Source: Cytophagales bacterium (GTDB lineage Bacteria > Bacteroidota > Bacteroidia > Cytophagales > Cyclobacteriaceae). From it: DNA of 64,000 bases. The notes below the pieces were generated by a model. That model was given only the letters and a program-made list of their open reading frames with translations. It was not told where the DNA came from and searched no databases. The position numbers and the translations under genes were made by a program. Below, in pieces: positions 53,521 to 62,543 of the stretch (position 1 is its first letter; every line of letters begins with the position of its first letter). The stretch covers positions 1-64,000 of the forward strand of contig WGNT01000033.1 of the NCBI GenBank assembly GCA_016124425.1, read 5' to 3'.

Positions 53521-54633
53521 TTAATGAAATAGGATGTTTACGTTTTCGTTGTCAATATTAAAATCAAACCGTGCGGAAAATTTCAATCCTTCAAGCACGT
53601 TTTCCAAGGTTTCATCCTGAAATCGTCCGGAGAGCAATACCTGATCAACGGGTTGCTGTGCTAATTTTATTTTCACTCCATACCAGTTCTCCAGTACCCT
53701 GACTGCTTCAGGTAGAGGCGTCTTTTTAAAGATGATCCATTTTTTTGTCCAACCGATCACCAAGTCCGCATCAAAATCCGTTTTGACGATCCGGTCTTTC
53801 GCAATATCTATGGTCAAAGCTTCGCCCGGGTTCAAGATAACAGGTTCATTTATTGCTCCCTCTCTGTTTACAGCTACCTTACCTGTTACTAAGGAAACGT
53901 CTACCGATTCTCCCTCATAGGCTTTCACATTAAAGCTAGTGCCTAAGGCAACCGTTTTCGTATCCATGGAATGGACCGCAAAGGGCCTGCTACTGTCCTT
54001 GGTCACGTTGAAAAATGCCTCCCCTTGCAGATATACTTCCCTCCTATCTGCTTCAAAATTTTTCGAATACGTCAACGAACTGCCCGAATTCAAGATTACC
54101 TGTGATCCATCGCTCAAGGTAAGGTGCGATTTTACTCCGGGTAAGGTGCGATGTTCAACCATCGCGACGACAGGGGTGGTATGCTCCAAAACAATAGGAT
54201 CTGAAAAAAACCAACTGTATAAAAATCCTAATCCAAATGCGACAATAAGGATACCTGCTACCCTCAACCTAAAGGAATCTAACAAACCCAAAGTTGAGGC
54301 CGTAGGTAACCTAGATCGTTCCAAGGTGCTAAACGCGTTTAAGGGGATTACCTTGGCATTTTTTGAAGGAATTTGTGCTGCGCTTGTAGCTTGCATGCTG
54401 CTATTAATTTCCTGCCAAAGGTTTGTAAGCTCCGTATCCGACATGCTCGGCTGAATCTTGGTGCTTAACCGTAAAATGATTGCCCGTGCTTCCCTCGCCT
54501 CCTGGTATTTAGAGGGGTTTTTTTGCAATAATTCCTCCCAATAAAGATTGGATGCCGCATTGGGATGCAACACCCATTTTTTAAAAGAAGGGTCGAGAAC
54601 AAAATCCTCTGTGGTATAATTGGAGATTTCCAT
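53521..54633 (-). CDS. FecR-family anti-sigma factor
   Basis: A 370-residue anti-sigma factor organised like its counterpart at 34860-35966. A cytoplasmic N-terminal part (LDPSFKKWVLHPNAA, about 1-125) is followed by one membrane helix (about 128-146, VAGILIVAFGLGFLYS). The periplasmic FecR domain (about 160-265, LPGVKSHLTLSDGSQVILN, GEAFFNV, ALGTSFNV) and a C-terminal DUF4974 domain (about 297-368, KKTPLPEAVRVLENWYGV) complete it. It lies between the sigma factor (156 bases upstream) and the STN-type SusC, forming a complete trans-envelope signalling cassette. Confidence 0.94.
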   Translation of the reverse strand: MEISNYTTEDFVLDPSFKKWVLHPNAASNLYWEELLQKNPSKYQEAREARAIILRLSTKIQPSMSDTELTNLWQEINSSMQATSAAQIPSKNAKVIPLNAFSTLERSRLPTASTLGLLDSFRLRVAGILIVAFGLGFLYSWFFSDPIVLEHTTPVVAMVEHRTLPGVKSHLTLSDGSQVILNSGSSLTYSKNFEADRREVYLQGEAFFNVTKDSSRPFAVHSMDTKTVALGTSFNVKAYEGESVDVSLVTGKVAVNREGAINEPVILNPGEALTIDIAKDRIVKTDFDADLVIGWTKKWIIFKKTPLPEAVRVLENWYGVKIKLAQQPVDQVLLSGRFQDETLENVLEGLKFSARFDFNIDNENVNILFH

Positions 54634-54789
54634 TTTAATGTTAATTCACACACATAAGTCGCCAACATGAAAAATCTATCCTTGTCGGAGATAAAAACTG
54701 TTATTTTTACAGTTATTCTTAAAAATTGCGGTAATTGATGCGAGAACGTTAATATTAGTGAGAAAAGAATAAATTTTTGGTAATGATTT

Positions 54790-55389
54790 CTAGCTGATAA
54801 AGCCCCAAATAGACAAGCCTATTAGCGCAAAGGCATTTTTTAAGTTGGCAATGGCTTTCCATGCAAGTGTGTAAACCGACTGGATATTAATTCCCATAAT
54901 CAACGAGGTATCCTCATAGGATTGGTTCTCAAAATAAAGCAGTTGTATCACCTCGTGTTGACGTGGAGGCAGGGAATGCAAGACCTGTAGTAAACGTTTC
55001 TGCTTTTCGGATGAAGTTATCTCTGTTTCTACCTCCTGTTCGTCACTAAAGTTTTCTTCCATTTCCGGCATTAACGGACCAAAGCGCCGCTTGTCCTTTC
55101 CTACCTCTTTATGGATTTTGTTACTAAGGCATTTGAAAAGATAGAGTTTCACATTATCTGTAGCCTTTACGGAATGGCGATAATGCCATATATTTAAAAA
55201 AACTTCCTGTATGCAATCCTTGACCAGACTTCTATCCGCTTTGATTGACATGCCCAAGCGGAAGAGCTCTTGGGCATACTTCCTATACAGGGCTTCCATT
55301 CCGGCCCTTTCATCCGACTTTATCTGATCCCAAACTTGCCTATCCTCCAAGGCTTGGGTTGGTTTATCAGCGTAGCGGTCCTTGTTCAT
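54790..55389 (-). CDS. ECF RNA polymerase sigma factor
   Basis: A 199-residue ECF sigma factor. Region 2 (about 28-92): GMEALYRKYAQELFRLGMSI, DCIQEVFLNIWHYR, LYLFKCLSNKI. Region 4 (about 135-185): LPPRQHEVIQLLYFENQSYED, IMGINIQSVYTLAWKAI. It ends in a hydrophobic segment (FALIGLSIWGFIS), like the other sigma factor in the window. It is expected to activate the SusC/SusD pair downstream when its FecR is triggered. Nothing recognisable precedes it for 490 bases. Confidence 0.94.
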   Translation of the reverse strand: MNKDRYADKPTQALEDRQVWDQIKSDERAGMEALYRKYAQELFRLGMSIKADRSLVKDCIQEVFLNIWHYRHSVKATDNVKLYLFKCLSNKIHKEVGKDKRRFGPLMPEMEENFSDEQEVETEITSSEKQKRLLQVLHSLPPRQHEVIQLLYFENQSYEDTSLIMGINIQSVYTLAWKAIANLKNAFALIGLSIWGFIS

Positions 55390-55877
55390 AATTAGGCATG
55401 GTGGGCTTATTGCCTTCGAAAGTAGGCATAAATCTTATGGAATTAAAAAGAATAGGAAGTTTTTTGGCGTTTCTATTTCTATATTACAGGTCTTCCCACT
55501 AAAAATTAATGTCCGCATTAGGTTGCAACAGCAACATTTTAAAAAACTGGTCTAATCCTCTGCACCCTTATCGGAATTTTACATTCTAACGGTATTGCCT
55601 TACACAAGTCAGGATGATTAGAAATTTTGTCCAGTTTACAACTAAAAACTTTCATTATCACAAGAAATAGAAAAAATTAAGTGCTAACAGGATCTTTTAA
55701 GTAAAACTAGAAGTAGACGGCTTCCAAGGAAGAAATAGCGATTTTGGCAAAAGCGGGCATGAAACTCTACGGCTGAGGGCGAAGTTCCTACCAATTGTTT
55801 TATACCTACAAATCATTTAATGCCAGCGAAAAAAGTACATCTTCTAACTAATCAGAGCTTTAAGTTTAGCCTTATTT
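55390..55877. other. Intergenic gap, nothing firm recognised
   Basis: About 490 AT-rich bases separate the sigma-factor gene from the end of malQ. A terminator for the trehalose operon and a promoter for the sigma gene are expected here, but I see no clear stem with T-run and no full promoter match. The stretch near 55710-55815 has a protein-like plus-strand frame without a start codon or family resemblance, so I do not call it. Confidence 0.4.
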
Positions 55878-57398
55878 TCATTTCAAGCCCTCCGTTTTTT
55901 TCCATCTGCCATATCGAATATTGATTTTTTTGAGTTCTTCCACTCTTTCCAAGGGAAGCTGAGTAGCCAAAAGCCTCCAGGTCCAATTTCCCTCACTGGT
56001 ACCGGGCCTGTTCATTTTGGCACTTTCATCCAATCCCACTATATCCTGCATAGGAATGATAGCCAAATCAGCCACAGACATCAGTGCCACCTGATGCATC
56101 TTCCATACAATGTTTTTTGAAGTCGGTTTTACCCCGGTATATTCATAAAAATTTTTTCGTTCTTCACGGGAGGAATTGTTAAACCATCCTAAGGTAGTGT
56201 CATTGTCGTGTGTTCCCGTAAATACGACACTATTTTTGGAATGATTGTGTGGGATATAAGGATTATCTCCTATATCCTCTCCAAAAGCAAATTGAAGGAC
56301 TTTCATTCCTGGAAAATTAAATTTTTCCAGAAGCTCAAATACTGGTTCGTCCATATAACCAAGGTCTTCGGCGATAAAGGGCATTTCCGGGAACTCTCTC
56401 TCCACCGCTTTGAAAAATTTAATTCCCGGGCTTTCTTTCCATTTTCCGCCAATAGCGGTATCATCCCCTGCTGGCACCTCCCAGTAGGCGGCAAACGCCC
56501 GGAAATGGTCTAACCTAACAAAATCATAAAGCAGTAAATTCTGCCCCAACCGTTTTAACCACCAATCAAATCCATTTTTCATGAGTGGTTTCCAATTAAA
56601 AACCGGGGTTCCCCATAGTTGCCCTGTATCGCTGAAATAATCAGGCGGTACCCCGGAGATTTTGGTGGGCATCTTATCTTTATCCAATTTAAAGTACTCG
56701 CTATGGGCCCAACAATCTGCACTGTCATGATTGATGTAGAAGGGAATATCTCCGATAAATCCAATGCTGTTTTTATGGGCATAGGCTTTCAACCTCAGCC
56801 ATTGCCTGAAAAAAAGAAATTGGGTGAATTTTTCTTTCTTTATTTCCTCTTTCATCTGAATGCTAAAGACATCCAATGCCGCAGCATCCCTATCCCGCAA
56901 CGATTTGTCCCATAGGGTCCAGTTCGTTAAATATTTATTCTTAATGGTAAGGAAAAGGGTATAGTCATCCAGCCAATCTTGGTTTTGATGGCAGAATTGA
57001 GTAAAATCAGCTAGATAGGCTTTTTCTCTCTTTTTGAAATTCACAAAAGCGATGTCCAGTAGTCTCTTTTTAAACGTATTCACTTTATCGAATTCAACAT
57101 TTTGGGAATCAAACACCGGAATTCTGTCCACATCTTTAGTTGACAACAACCCTTCTTCGATCAAAAGATCGGGGCTTATCAATAGTGGATTTCCTGCAAA
57201 GGCAGAATGGCTGCTGTAAGGTGAGTGCCCAAAGGTAGCTTCGGTAGGATTAAGAGGAAGAATTTGCCAGAAACTGTGGCCACTATCCTTTAGAAAATTC
57301 ACAAATTGATAAGCAGCATCCCCCATATCACCTATCCCATATTTGGAAGGTAATGAGGTGATATGAAGTAAAATGGCACTACTTCTCTCTATATTCAT
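55878..57398 (-). CDS. malQ: 4-alpha-glucanotransferase (amylomaltase)
   Basis: A 506-residue GH77 amylomaltase that transfers alpha-1,4-glucan chains between maltooligosaccharides, releasing glucose. The start LLHITSLPSKYGIGDMG is typical. The catalytic triad is visible: nucleophile Asp297 (FVRLDHFRAF), acid/base Glu344 (FIAEDLG) and Asp398 (TGTHDND). The 250s loop is present (GVPPDYFSDTGQLWG). Length matches the short bacterial type without an N-terminal extension. It is the last gene of the treZ-GH57-treY-malQ transcript, 32 bases after treY. It would rebuild longer chains from the short dextrins left by trehalose synthesis. Confidence 0.95.
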   Translation of the reverse strand: MNIERSSAILLHITSLPSKYGIGDMGDAAYQFVNFLKDSGHSFWQILPLNPTEATFGHSPYSSHSAFAGNPLLISPDLLIEEGLLSTKDVDRIPVFDSQNVEFDKVNTFKKRLLDIAFVNFKKREKAYLADFTQFCHQNQDWLDDYTLFLTIKNKYLTNWTLWDKSLRDRDAAALDVFSIQMKEEIKKEKFTQFLFFRQWLRLKAYAHKNSIGFIGDIPFYINHDSADCWAHSEYFKLDKDKMPTKISGVPPDYFSDTGQLWGTPVFNWKPLMKNGFDWWLKRLGQNLLLYDFVRLDHFRAFAAYWEVPAGDDTAIGGKWKESPGIKFFKAVEREFPEMPFIAEDLGYMDEPVFELLEKFNFPGMKVLQFAFGEDIGDNPYIPHNHSKNSVVFTGTHDNDTTLGWFNNSSREERKNFYEYTGVKPTSKNIVWKMHQVALMSVADLAIIPMQDIVGLDESAKMNRPGTSEGNWTWRLLATQLPLERVEELKKINIRYGRWKKTEGLK

Positions 57399-57430
57399 AA
57401 GTACATTTAACGGATCGGCATTTGTTTCTA

Positions 57431-60118
57431 TTATTCCCTAGACCTAAGAAGAACTACCGGGAAATTTTTAAATAATGATGACAACAAAACCCGATTGCCG
57501 GTCATCATTTCCTCTCCCGTATACACATTTACCCAGTTTTTAGGGGCACTGTCCGGCAATTCGAGGTAACCATCCTCCCAAAGTAACTCCAATGGAAATT
57601 CCTCCGGTTTGCAGAGTGACGTGGCGTTTAAGGGTACTGCTACCAGGAACCATTGATTATTGAAAAACCTAGCAAAACTGATCACTTTATCTTTAAAATG
57701 AGCAGAAACAGCAATGGGTAAATATTCCGCTTTTTGAAAGAAATCAGGCAGAATCCTTCTTTCTTTCAAGGTACGGTAAATCGTAAACAGTTTTAGTTTA
57801 CCATCCTTGTAATTTTTCATCAGATCTAAAAGTTGGGTTGAATCAATGCTTTCATCATACTGTTGGAGTTCATTCAGGTATCTAGCACGAAGCAGATAAT
57901 CCACAGGGCGACGATTATCCGGATCCACATAACTCAAATCCCAAAGTTCGGAGCCCTGGTAAATATCCGGAATTCCCGGTGCCATGATTTTGATCAGAGA
58001 CTGCCCCAGGGAATTGATTACGCCATAAAAGGCAATTTTACGCTGGAAAGGATCAAAGGAATCTCGAAAAGATGGATGATTTAAAATAGTTTGAACGAAT
58101 TCAGCGATTGATTCTTCAAAATCAAGATTAGGGTCGGACCAGGAAGTATGTTCCTTTGCCTCACGAAGCGCTTTCTGAAGGTAGGTCTTTGTTCTGGTTA
58201 AAAAATCCACGTGGTTTTCTTCCTTAAAAGCCATCGCACCAAGAAGGGATTGGTAAATAAAATATTCTTCATTTAAATCCGGAATCTGGGCATTCTTTCG
58301 ACACCTGCTATTGATCTGATGCCATTCATCTACTTTGGAAAACCATTCCTCCGGAATTTCACTTAGCACATTGATGCGCATTCTGGCATCTTCCCCACGC
58401 TTCGTATCATGGGTTGCCGTGGTATTGAGGGTAAGCGGTTGGCTCTTTTGACGCCTTTCCATCAATTGATGGAATGTTTGGATGCTTATCCCGAAAATCT
58501 CAGGAGAATCTCCCACTTCATTGTGTGAAATTAAAAGATGATACCTGTAAAAAGTAGTGTCTTCCACACCTTTGGCTGCAAGAGGGCCGGTAAATTGTTG
58601 GCATCTTTGCAAAAAATAACCCATTGCTTCCCTTTGAAGACTGCCCTCACCTGTAAAGATATTTTTTATAATGTCCAATTCCTCTTTCAGTTCAGGTACC
58701 TGCTGAAGTGCTGTAGAATAAGCATCCTGGATAATACGTGTCTGTTCAGCGGACAAAGGAAATTGGCGGTAATAAATTCTGTAAACAGGAAATGCGGCCA
58801 AAAACGCACTCAATGCATCTAACCCGCTTTCTTTTTTTAAGCCCGGATAATGCTGTTGCCGGTTTAGTCCTTCGAGCAAAGTCCACAGATTTTGAAGTTC
58901 CCCACCCATTCTTTCATGTAGGATATACTGCTTCATCTCATAGACCAGTTGGCTATAGTTGGAAAACGCTGGTTTTATACTTTTGTAATATTCCAGAAAT
59001 ACGTTTTTATTATTGGATGAGGTAAAAAGATTGTTAATTGATCCCAGAAAATCATATCCACTTGTTCCCTGCATTTTCCAATCGGGTGGAAGAGTTTCCT
59101 CCGACTCTAAAATTTTTTCAACGACTAAAAAAAAGTCATTTTCCAGAAGATCATTCAATCTATCCAGGTAAATTTCGGGATCATAAAGCCCATCAATGTG
59201 ATCTATTCGGAGTCCGTTTATCAAACCATCCCGGCACAGTTGATGAATAAAAGTATGATAGGCATGAAACACCTCCTCTTTCTGCATTTGTAGGCAGATG
59301 AGTCCATTGATTGTAAAAAAACGCCTGAAATTGATTTGCCTTTCAGACTCTTTCCAATAAAGCGGTTTGAAGTTCTGCAATTCCAGGATACTTATCAAGT
59401 TATCTTTTGAAGCATTGACGGTCGCAAGTAATGTTTCCACCCATTCCTTTATGGGTTGCTGGTGCTGAACAGCTTGATAAAACGATGCTTTTAAGGCATT
59501 CCATTCCACTTCCTCAACAGGGAAATTTTTAAATTTTAAAAGCCATTGATTGATTTCCGGATGTTGTTCTTCCTGCCCAAATGACAGGAGGTCGAAGTAG
59601 GAAATATCACTTAGAGGGTATTCATTCTCATAATATTGAAACCGGAAACCATCTTCTTTCAGGACAATCATTATTAATCCATTTTCAATGGCTTTATCAA
59701 GAGGTTCTCCAAGAAAAGGCGCCATGATTTTTCCTTTCGAATCACTATAGTCCCAGTTAATATCAAAAAAATGGAAGTAGGGAGAGGCAGTCCCATGTTC
59801 CATTATACTGAAAATCCAGGGATTGGAAGGACTATTAGCCATATGATTTGGAACAATGTCCTGAAGCCAGGTCATCCCTTTTTCTTTCAGGTTTGAACTG
59901 ATCTGCTTCCACTCATACATACTGCCAATGGAGTCGTTGACCGCCAATGGATTGACGATATCATAGCCATGGGTACTGCCTTCCATCGCCTGGAAAATGG
60001 GAGCCGCGTAAATGGTGCCGACATGCAATTTTTGCAAATAATCCAGCATTTGCTGCAGGTCGGCAAAAGTAAAGTCAGGGGAAAACTGAAGGCGATAGGT
60101 TGAAACAGGAATCTTCAT
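57431..60118 (-). CDS. treY: Maltooligosyltrehalose synthase
   Basis: A GH13 intramolecular transglucosylase that turns the reducing-end alpha-1,4 bond of a maltodextrin into an alpha,alpha-1,1 bond, making maltooligosyltrehalose. The ATG at 60118 (MKIPVSTYRLQFSP) is preferred over a TTG 9 bases upstream; it lies one base past the stop of the GH57 gene. Motifs: YAAPIFQAMEGSTHGYD, IVPNHMA, LRIDHIDGL with the nucleophile Asp near 306, VVEKIL with the acid Glu near 334, and TATHDTKRGEDAR. About 895 residues, slightly long for the family. It works with TreZ encoded upstream. Confidence 0.95.
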   Translation of the reverse strand: MKIPVSTYRLQFSPDFTFADLQQMLDYLQKLHVGTIYAAPIFQAMEGSTHGYDIVNPLAVNDSIGSMYEWKQISSNLKEKGMTWLQDIVPNHMANSPSNPWIFSIMEHGTASPYFHFFDINWDYSDSKGKIMAPFLGEPLDKAIENGLIMIVLKEDGFRFQYYENEYPLSDISYFDLLSFGQEEQHPEINQWLLKFKNFPVEEVEWNALKASFYQAVQHQQPIKEWVETLLATVNASKDNLISILELQNFKPLYWKESERQINFRRFFTINGLICLQMQKEEVFHAYHTFIHQLCRDGLINGLRIDHIDGLYDPEIYLDRLNDLLENDFFLVVEKILESEETLPPDWKMQGTSGYDFLGSINNLFTSSNNKNVFLEYYKSIKPAFSNYSQLVYEMKQYILHERMGGELQNLWTLLEGLNRQQHYPGLKKESGLDALSAFLAAFPVYRIYYRQFPLSAEQTRIIQDAYSTALQQVPELKEELDIIKNIFTGEGSLQREAMGYFLQRCQQFTGPLAAKGVEDTTFYRYHLLISHNEVGDSPEIFGISIQTFHQLMERRQKSQPLTLNTTATHDTKRGEDARMRINVLSEIPEEWFSKVDEWHQINSRCRKNAQIPDLNEEYFIYQSLLGAMAFKEENHVDFLTRTKTYLQKALREAKEHTSWSDPNLDFEESIAEFVQTILNHPSFRDSFDPFQRKIAFYGVINSLGQSLIKIMAPGIPDIYQGSELWDLSYVDPDNRRPVDYLLRARYLNELQQYDESIDSTQLLDLMKNYKDGKLKLFTIYRTLKERRILPDFFQKAEYLPIAVSAHFKDKVISFARFFNNQWFLVAVPLNATSLCKPEEFPLELLWEDGYLELPDSAPKNWVNVYTGEEMMTGNRVLLSSLFKNFPVVLLRSRE

Positions 60119-60119
60119 A

Positions 60120-62543
60120 TTAGACAATAAGATTTAAGGTCTCGAATAATTGAAGATAATCCTGTGTACGGTTGTCGACCTCCGGATCATCGGAGGCTGT
60201 TTGGTCTTTTATTTCTTTAAAATACCCATTTTTAATAGCGAAAAGTTCGTTCTGTGCTTCCCAATACTCCGGAGATATGTCACTATTAGCAATTACTTGA
60301 AGCAAAGACAGTAACTGATTCAATAACGTATTATTGGAAGGATCTTGCTTTAATTCTCTCATCATCATACTCGCTTTGCTATCTACCAAATAGGTTAAAG
60401 AAACCGTATCAAGTTCTGCATCCACTAATAGTGCCGCTTCCAAATTCCTCTTCAAGGCCGGAATATCGATAGGCTTAGCTTTTAAAATTCCGGTCAGCCG
60501 TGAATTGATAGTCAAATCAACAGGAAGTTTAAGTTGATTGGGTGCCTTAAAATTAATTTCTTTAAATACCTGAAGTAAATGATAATTGTCTTCATACATT
60601 TTATTTATGACTCCTTCTGTATTTTTAAGGGTTGTTTCTAGCACCATTTCCATAATTGCCCGCTGTTCATCCCTAAAAAGATGCCAAAATGAATATTTAT
60701 GGGTACCAAAATAATGGTCCATCACATTAAAAATTTCATAAATATCACTCTTTCGAAAACTAGTAGAAATCTTTGCCTGCAAATCCTGCAATGCTTTTTT
60801 ACCTATATATTCCCTTACCCCTCCGTAAAGGTGATGCTCTCCCAAATGAAGGACCGCATAGGAAATATTTATTTTTTCTAAGGTTATATCTGACTGAAAT
60901 TCCGTGTTGCCAATCAGAAGCTTATGCTTATCTGCTTCAAAATAGGCTTTGAATCGGGTACTCGCCTGGAAATTAAACAGGTCATATTCCTCTGGAAATT
61001 CCTTAAATAAAGATGCAATAGCGTAATGAGCCCCTACCCTTTTGATATCCACAATCATAGGTTTTACATACCGGTGATAGGCTACGGCAGCATTTCCCAG
61101 TTCTTTGTTATTACTAGGGACTTTTTCAAGCAGATGAATAAACACTTCTTCATAATTTTCACCGCTCAGGATCTCTGCCAATTGAATGGCCCGAGCTGCA
61201 TAAAAAATATCCTGCATGGATTCTATACCGGTAACTTCATCAAAAAACCACCCGCAACTGGTGTACATCAGCATGGTATGGTATTGCATTTCAAGCAATC
61301 TTAAAATTTTGATTTTATCATCTTCAGCAAGTGTATACCTGATATTCTCCAGCAAAAATTTTTCAATAGTTGGCGTGGAACGGTCAAGAATAATGTCAAT
61401 GTATTTATTTCTAAGGCCCCAAGGGTCTTCGGAAAAGTCTTTTATTTGCTCTTCATAAAGCCCTATTAATTTTTCCCTTAACCAATCAAAGGTTTCACGC
61501 AAAGGAGCCCGCCATTCCTGGTTCCAGCCCTGGTTTCCTCCGGTGTTACATCCACAGTCACTTTTCCACCTTTCCACGCCGTGGGAACAGCTCCAAGCAG
61601 AATTTTCAATGATTGCAGCTTCATATTCCGGAGGAAATTTTTCCAAAAACTCACCATACACGGTAAGATGAATGTCTGGATTCCTTTCAAGATTATCCAA
61701 GCAATAGGAGAGGGCCATTTCCCCAAGCCTATGATGGTGTCCATAGCTTTCACCATCTGTTGCAATGTTGGCCAGCTGCACGTCATCATTGTGAGAAAAC
61801 AGGCCTGTTAAGCGACTGGCAAATTCTTCCCCATTCTCCAACAACCCTTCAAAAGCCACTCCCTGTGAAGCAGGTCCATCATAAAAAAACAGACTAATAG
61901 CATTGCCAGAGGGCAGTTGGCAGCGGTATGCTTTTCGGGGATCCACTTTTGCACCTGTTGCATCCTTCCACTTTTTGTCTCCAATTTTTCGGGTGCTTTT
62001 GGCCTGGTAAGGAGATAAAATGGTAAATTTAATGCCATGAGCGGCCATTACTTCCAAGGTATCGGTATTAATGGCAGTTTCTCCACACCACATCCCTTCC
62101 GGAATCCTACCGAACCTAGATTTAAAATCTTCAATACCCCAAATCACCTGTGTTTCCTGATCCCTAGGGTTTGCCAAAGGCATGATCATATGGTTATATG
62201 CCTGTGCCATGGCAGATCCATGTCCGGAAAAACGGATCTGGCTGGATTTGTCGGCTTGCAGAATATCCCTATAAGTTTCCGGTGCTTCATTTTCCATCCA
62301 AGCCAAAAGGGTAGGGCCCATATTGAAGCTCATCCATGAATAGTTGTTCATTATATCGACCACCCTACCTTCATCATCCAGAATTCGCGAAGCTCCGTTT
62401 CTGGCATAACATTCCGCATTTATTCGGTGGTTCCAATCATGATATGGATAAGCAGAGTCCTGGATTTCAACGATGTTGAGCCATGGATTTTCTCTAGGGG
62501 GCTGGTAAAAATGTCCGTGAAGACAAATATATTTATTACTCAT
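60120..62543 (-). CDS. GH57-type glucan hydrolase with DUF3536 domain
   Basis: An 807-residue cytoplasmic protein. The N-terminal half is a GH57 catalytic barrel (LHGHFYQPPRENPW at 8-21). The likely nucleophile is Glu155 in GMWCGETAIN and the acid is Asp263 in ATDGESYGHHH, matching GH57 conserved regions 3 and 4. The C-terminal part (about 400-800) is the DUF3536 domain. Its ATG overlaps the treZ stop (ATGA), and it is followed after one base by treY. Amylase, branching or debranching activity are possible for GH57; position between treZ and treY suggests that it prepares or trims alpha-glucan for trehalose synthesis. The specific reaction is not established. Confidence 0.88.
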   Translation of the reverse strand: MSNKYICLHGHFYQPPRENPWLNIVEIQDSAYPYHDWNHRINAECYARNGASRILDDEGRVVDIMNNYSWMSFNMGPTLLAWMENEAPETYRDILQADKSSQIRFSGHGSAMAQAYNHMIMPLANPRDQETQVIWGIEDFKSRFGRIPEGMWCGETAINTDTLEVMAAHGIKFTILSPYQAKSTRKIGDKKWKDATGAKVDPRKAYRCQLPSGNAISLFFYDGPASQGVAFEGLLENGEEFASRLTGLFSHNDDVQLANIATDGESYGHHHRLGEMALSYCLDNLERNPDIHLTVYGEFLEKFPPEYEAAIIENSAWSCSHGVERWKSDCGCNTGGNQGWNQEWRAPLRETFDWLREKLIGLYEEQIKDFSEDPWGLRNKYIDIILDRSTPTIEKFLLENIRYTLAEDDKIKILRLLEMQYHTMLMYTSCGWFFDEVTGIESMQDIFYAARAIQLAEILSGENYEEVFIHLLEKVPSNNKELGNAAVAYHRYVKPMIVDIKRVGAHYAIASLFKEFPEEYDLFNFQASTRFKAYFEADKHKLLIGNTEFQSDITLEKINISYAVLHLGEHHLYGGVREYIGKKALQDLQAKISTSFRKSDIYEIFNVMDHYFGTHKYSFWHLFRDEQRAIMEMVLETTLKNTEGVINKMYEDNYHLLQVFKEINFKAPNQLKLPVDLTINSRLTGILKAKPIDIPALKRNLEAALLVDAELDTVSLTYLVDSKASMMMRELKQDPSNNTLLNQLLSLLQVIANSDISPEYWEAQNELFAIKNGYFKEIKDQTASDDPEVDNRTQDYLQLFETLNLIV

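Noticed and set aside
55700-55815. Protein-like plus-strand frame near the end of malQ
   Set aside because: No start codon and no resemblance to a known family; not supported as a gene or transposase remnant.
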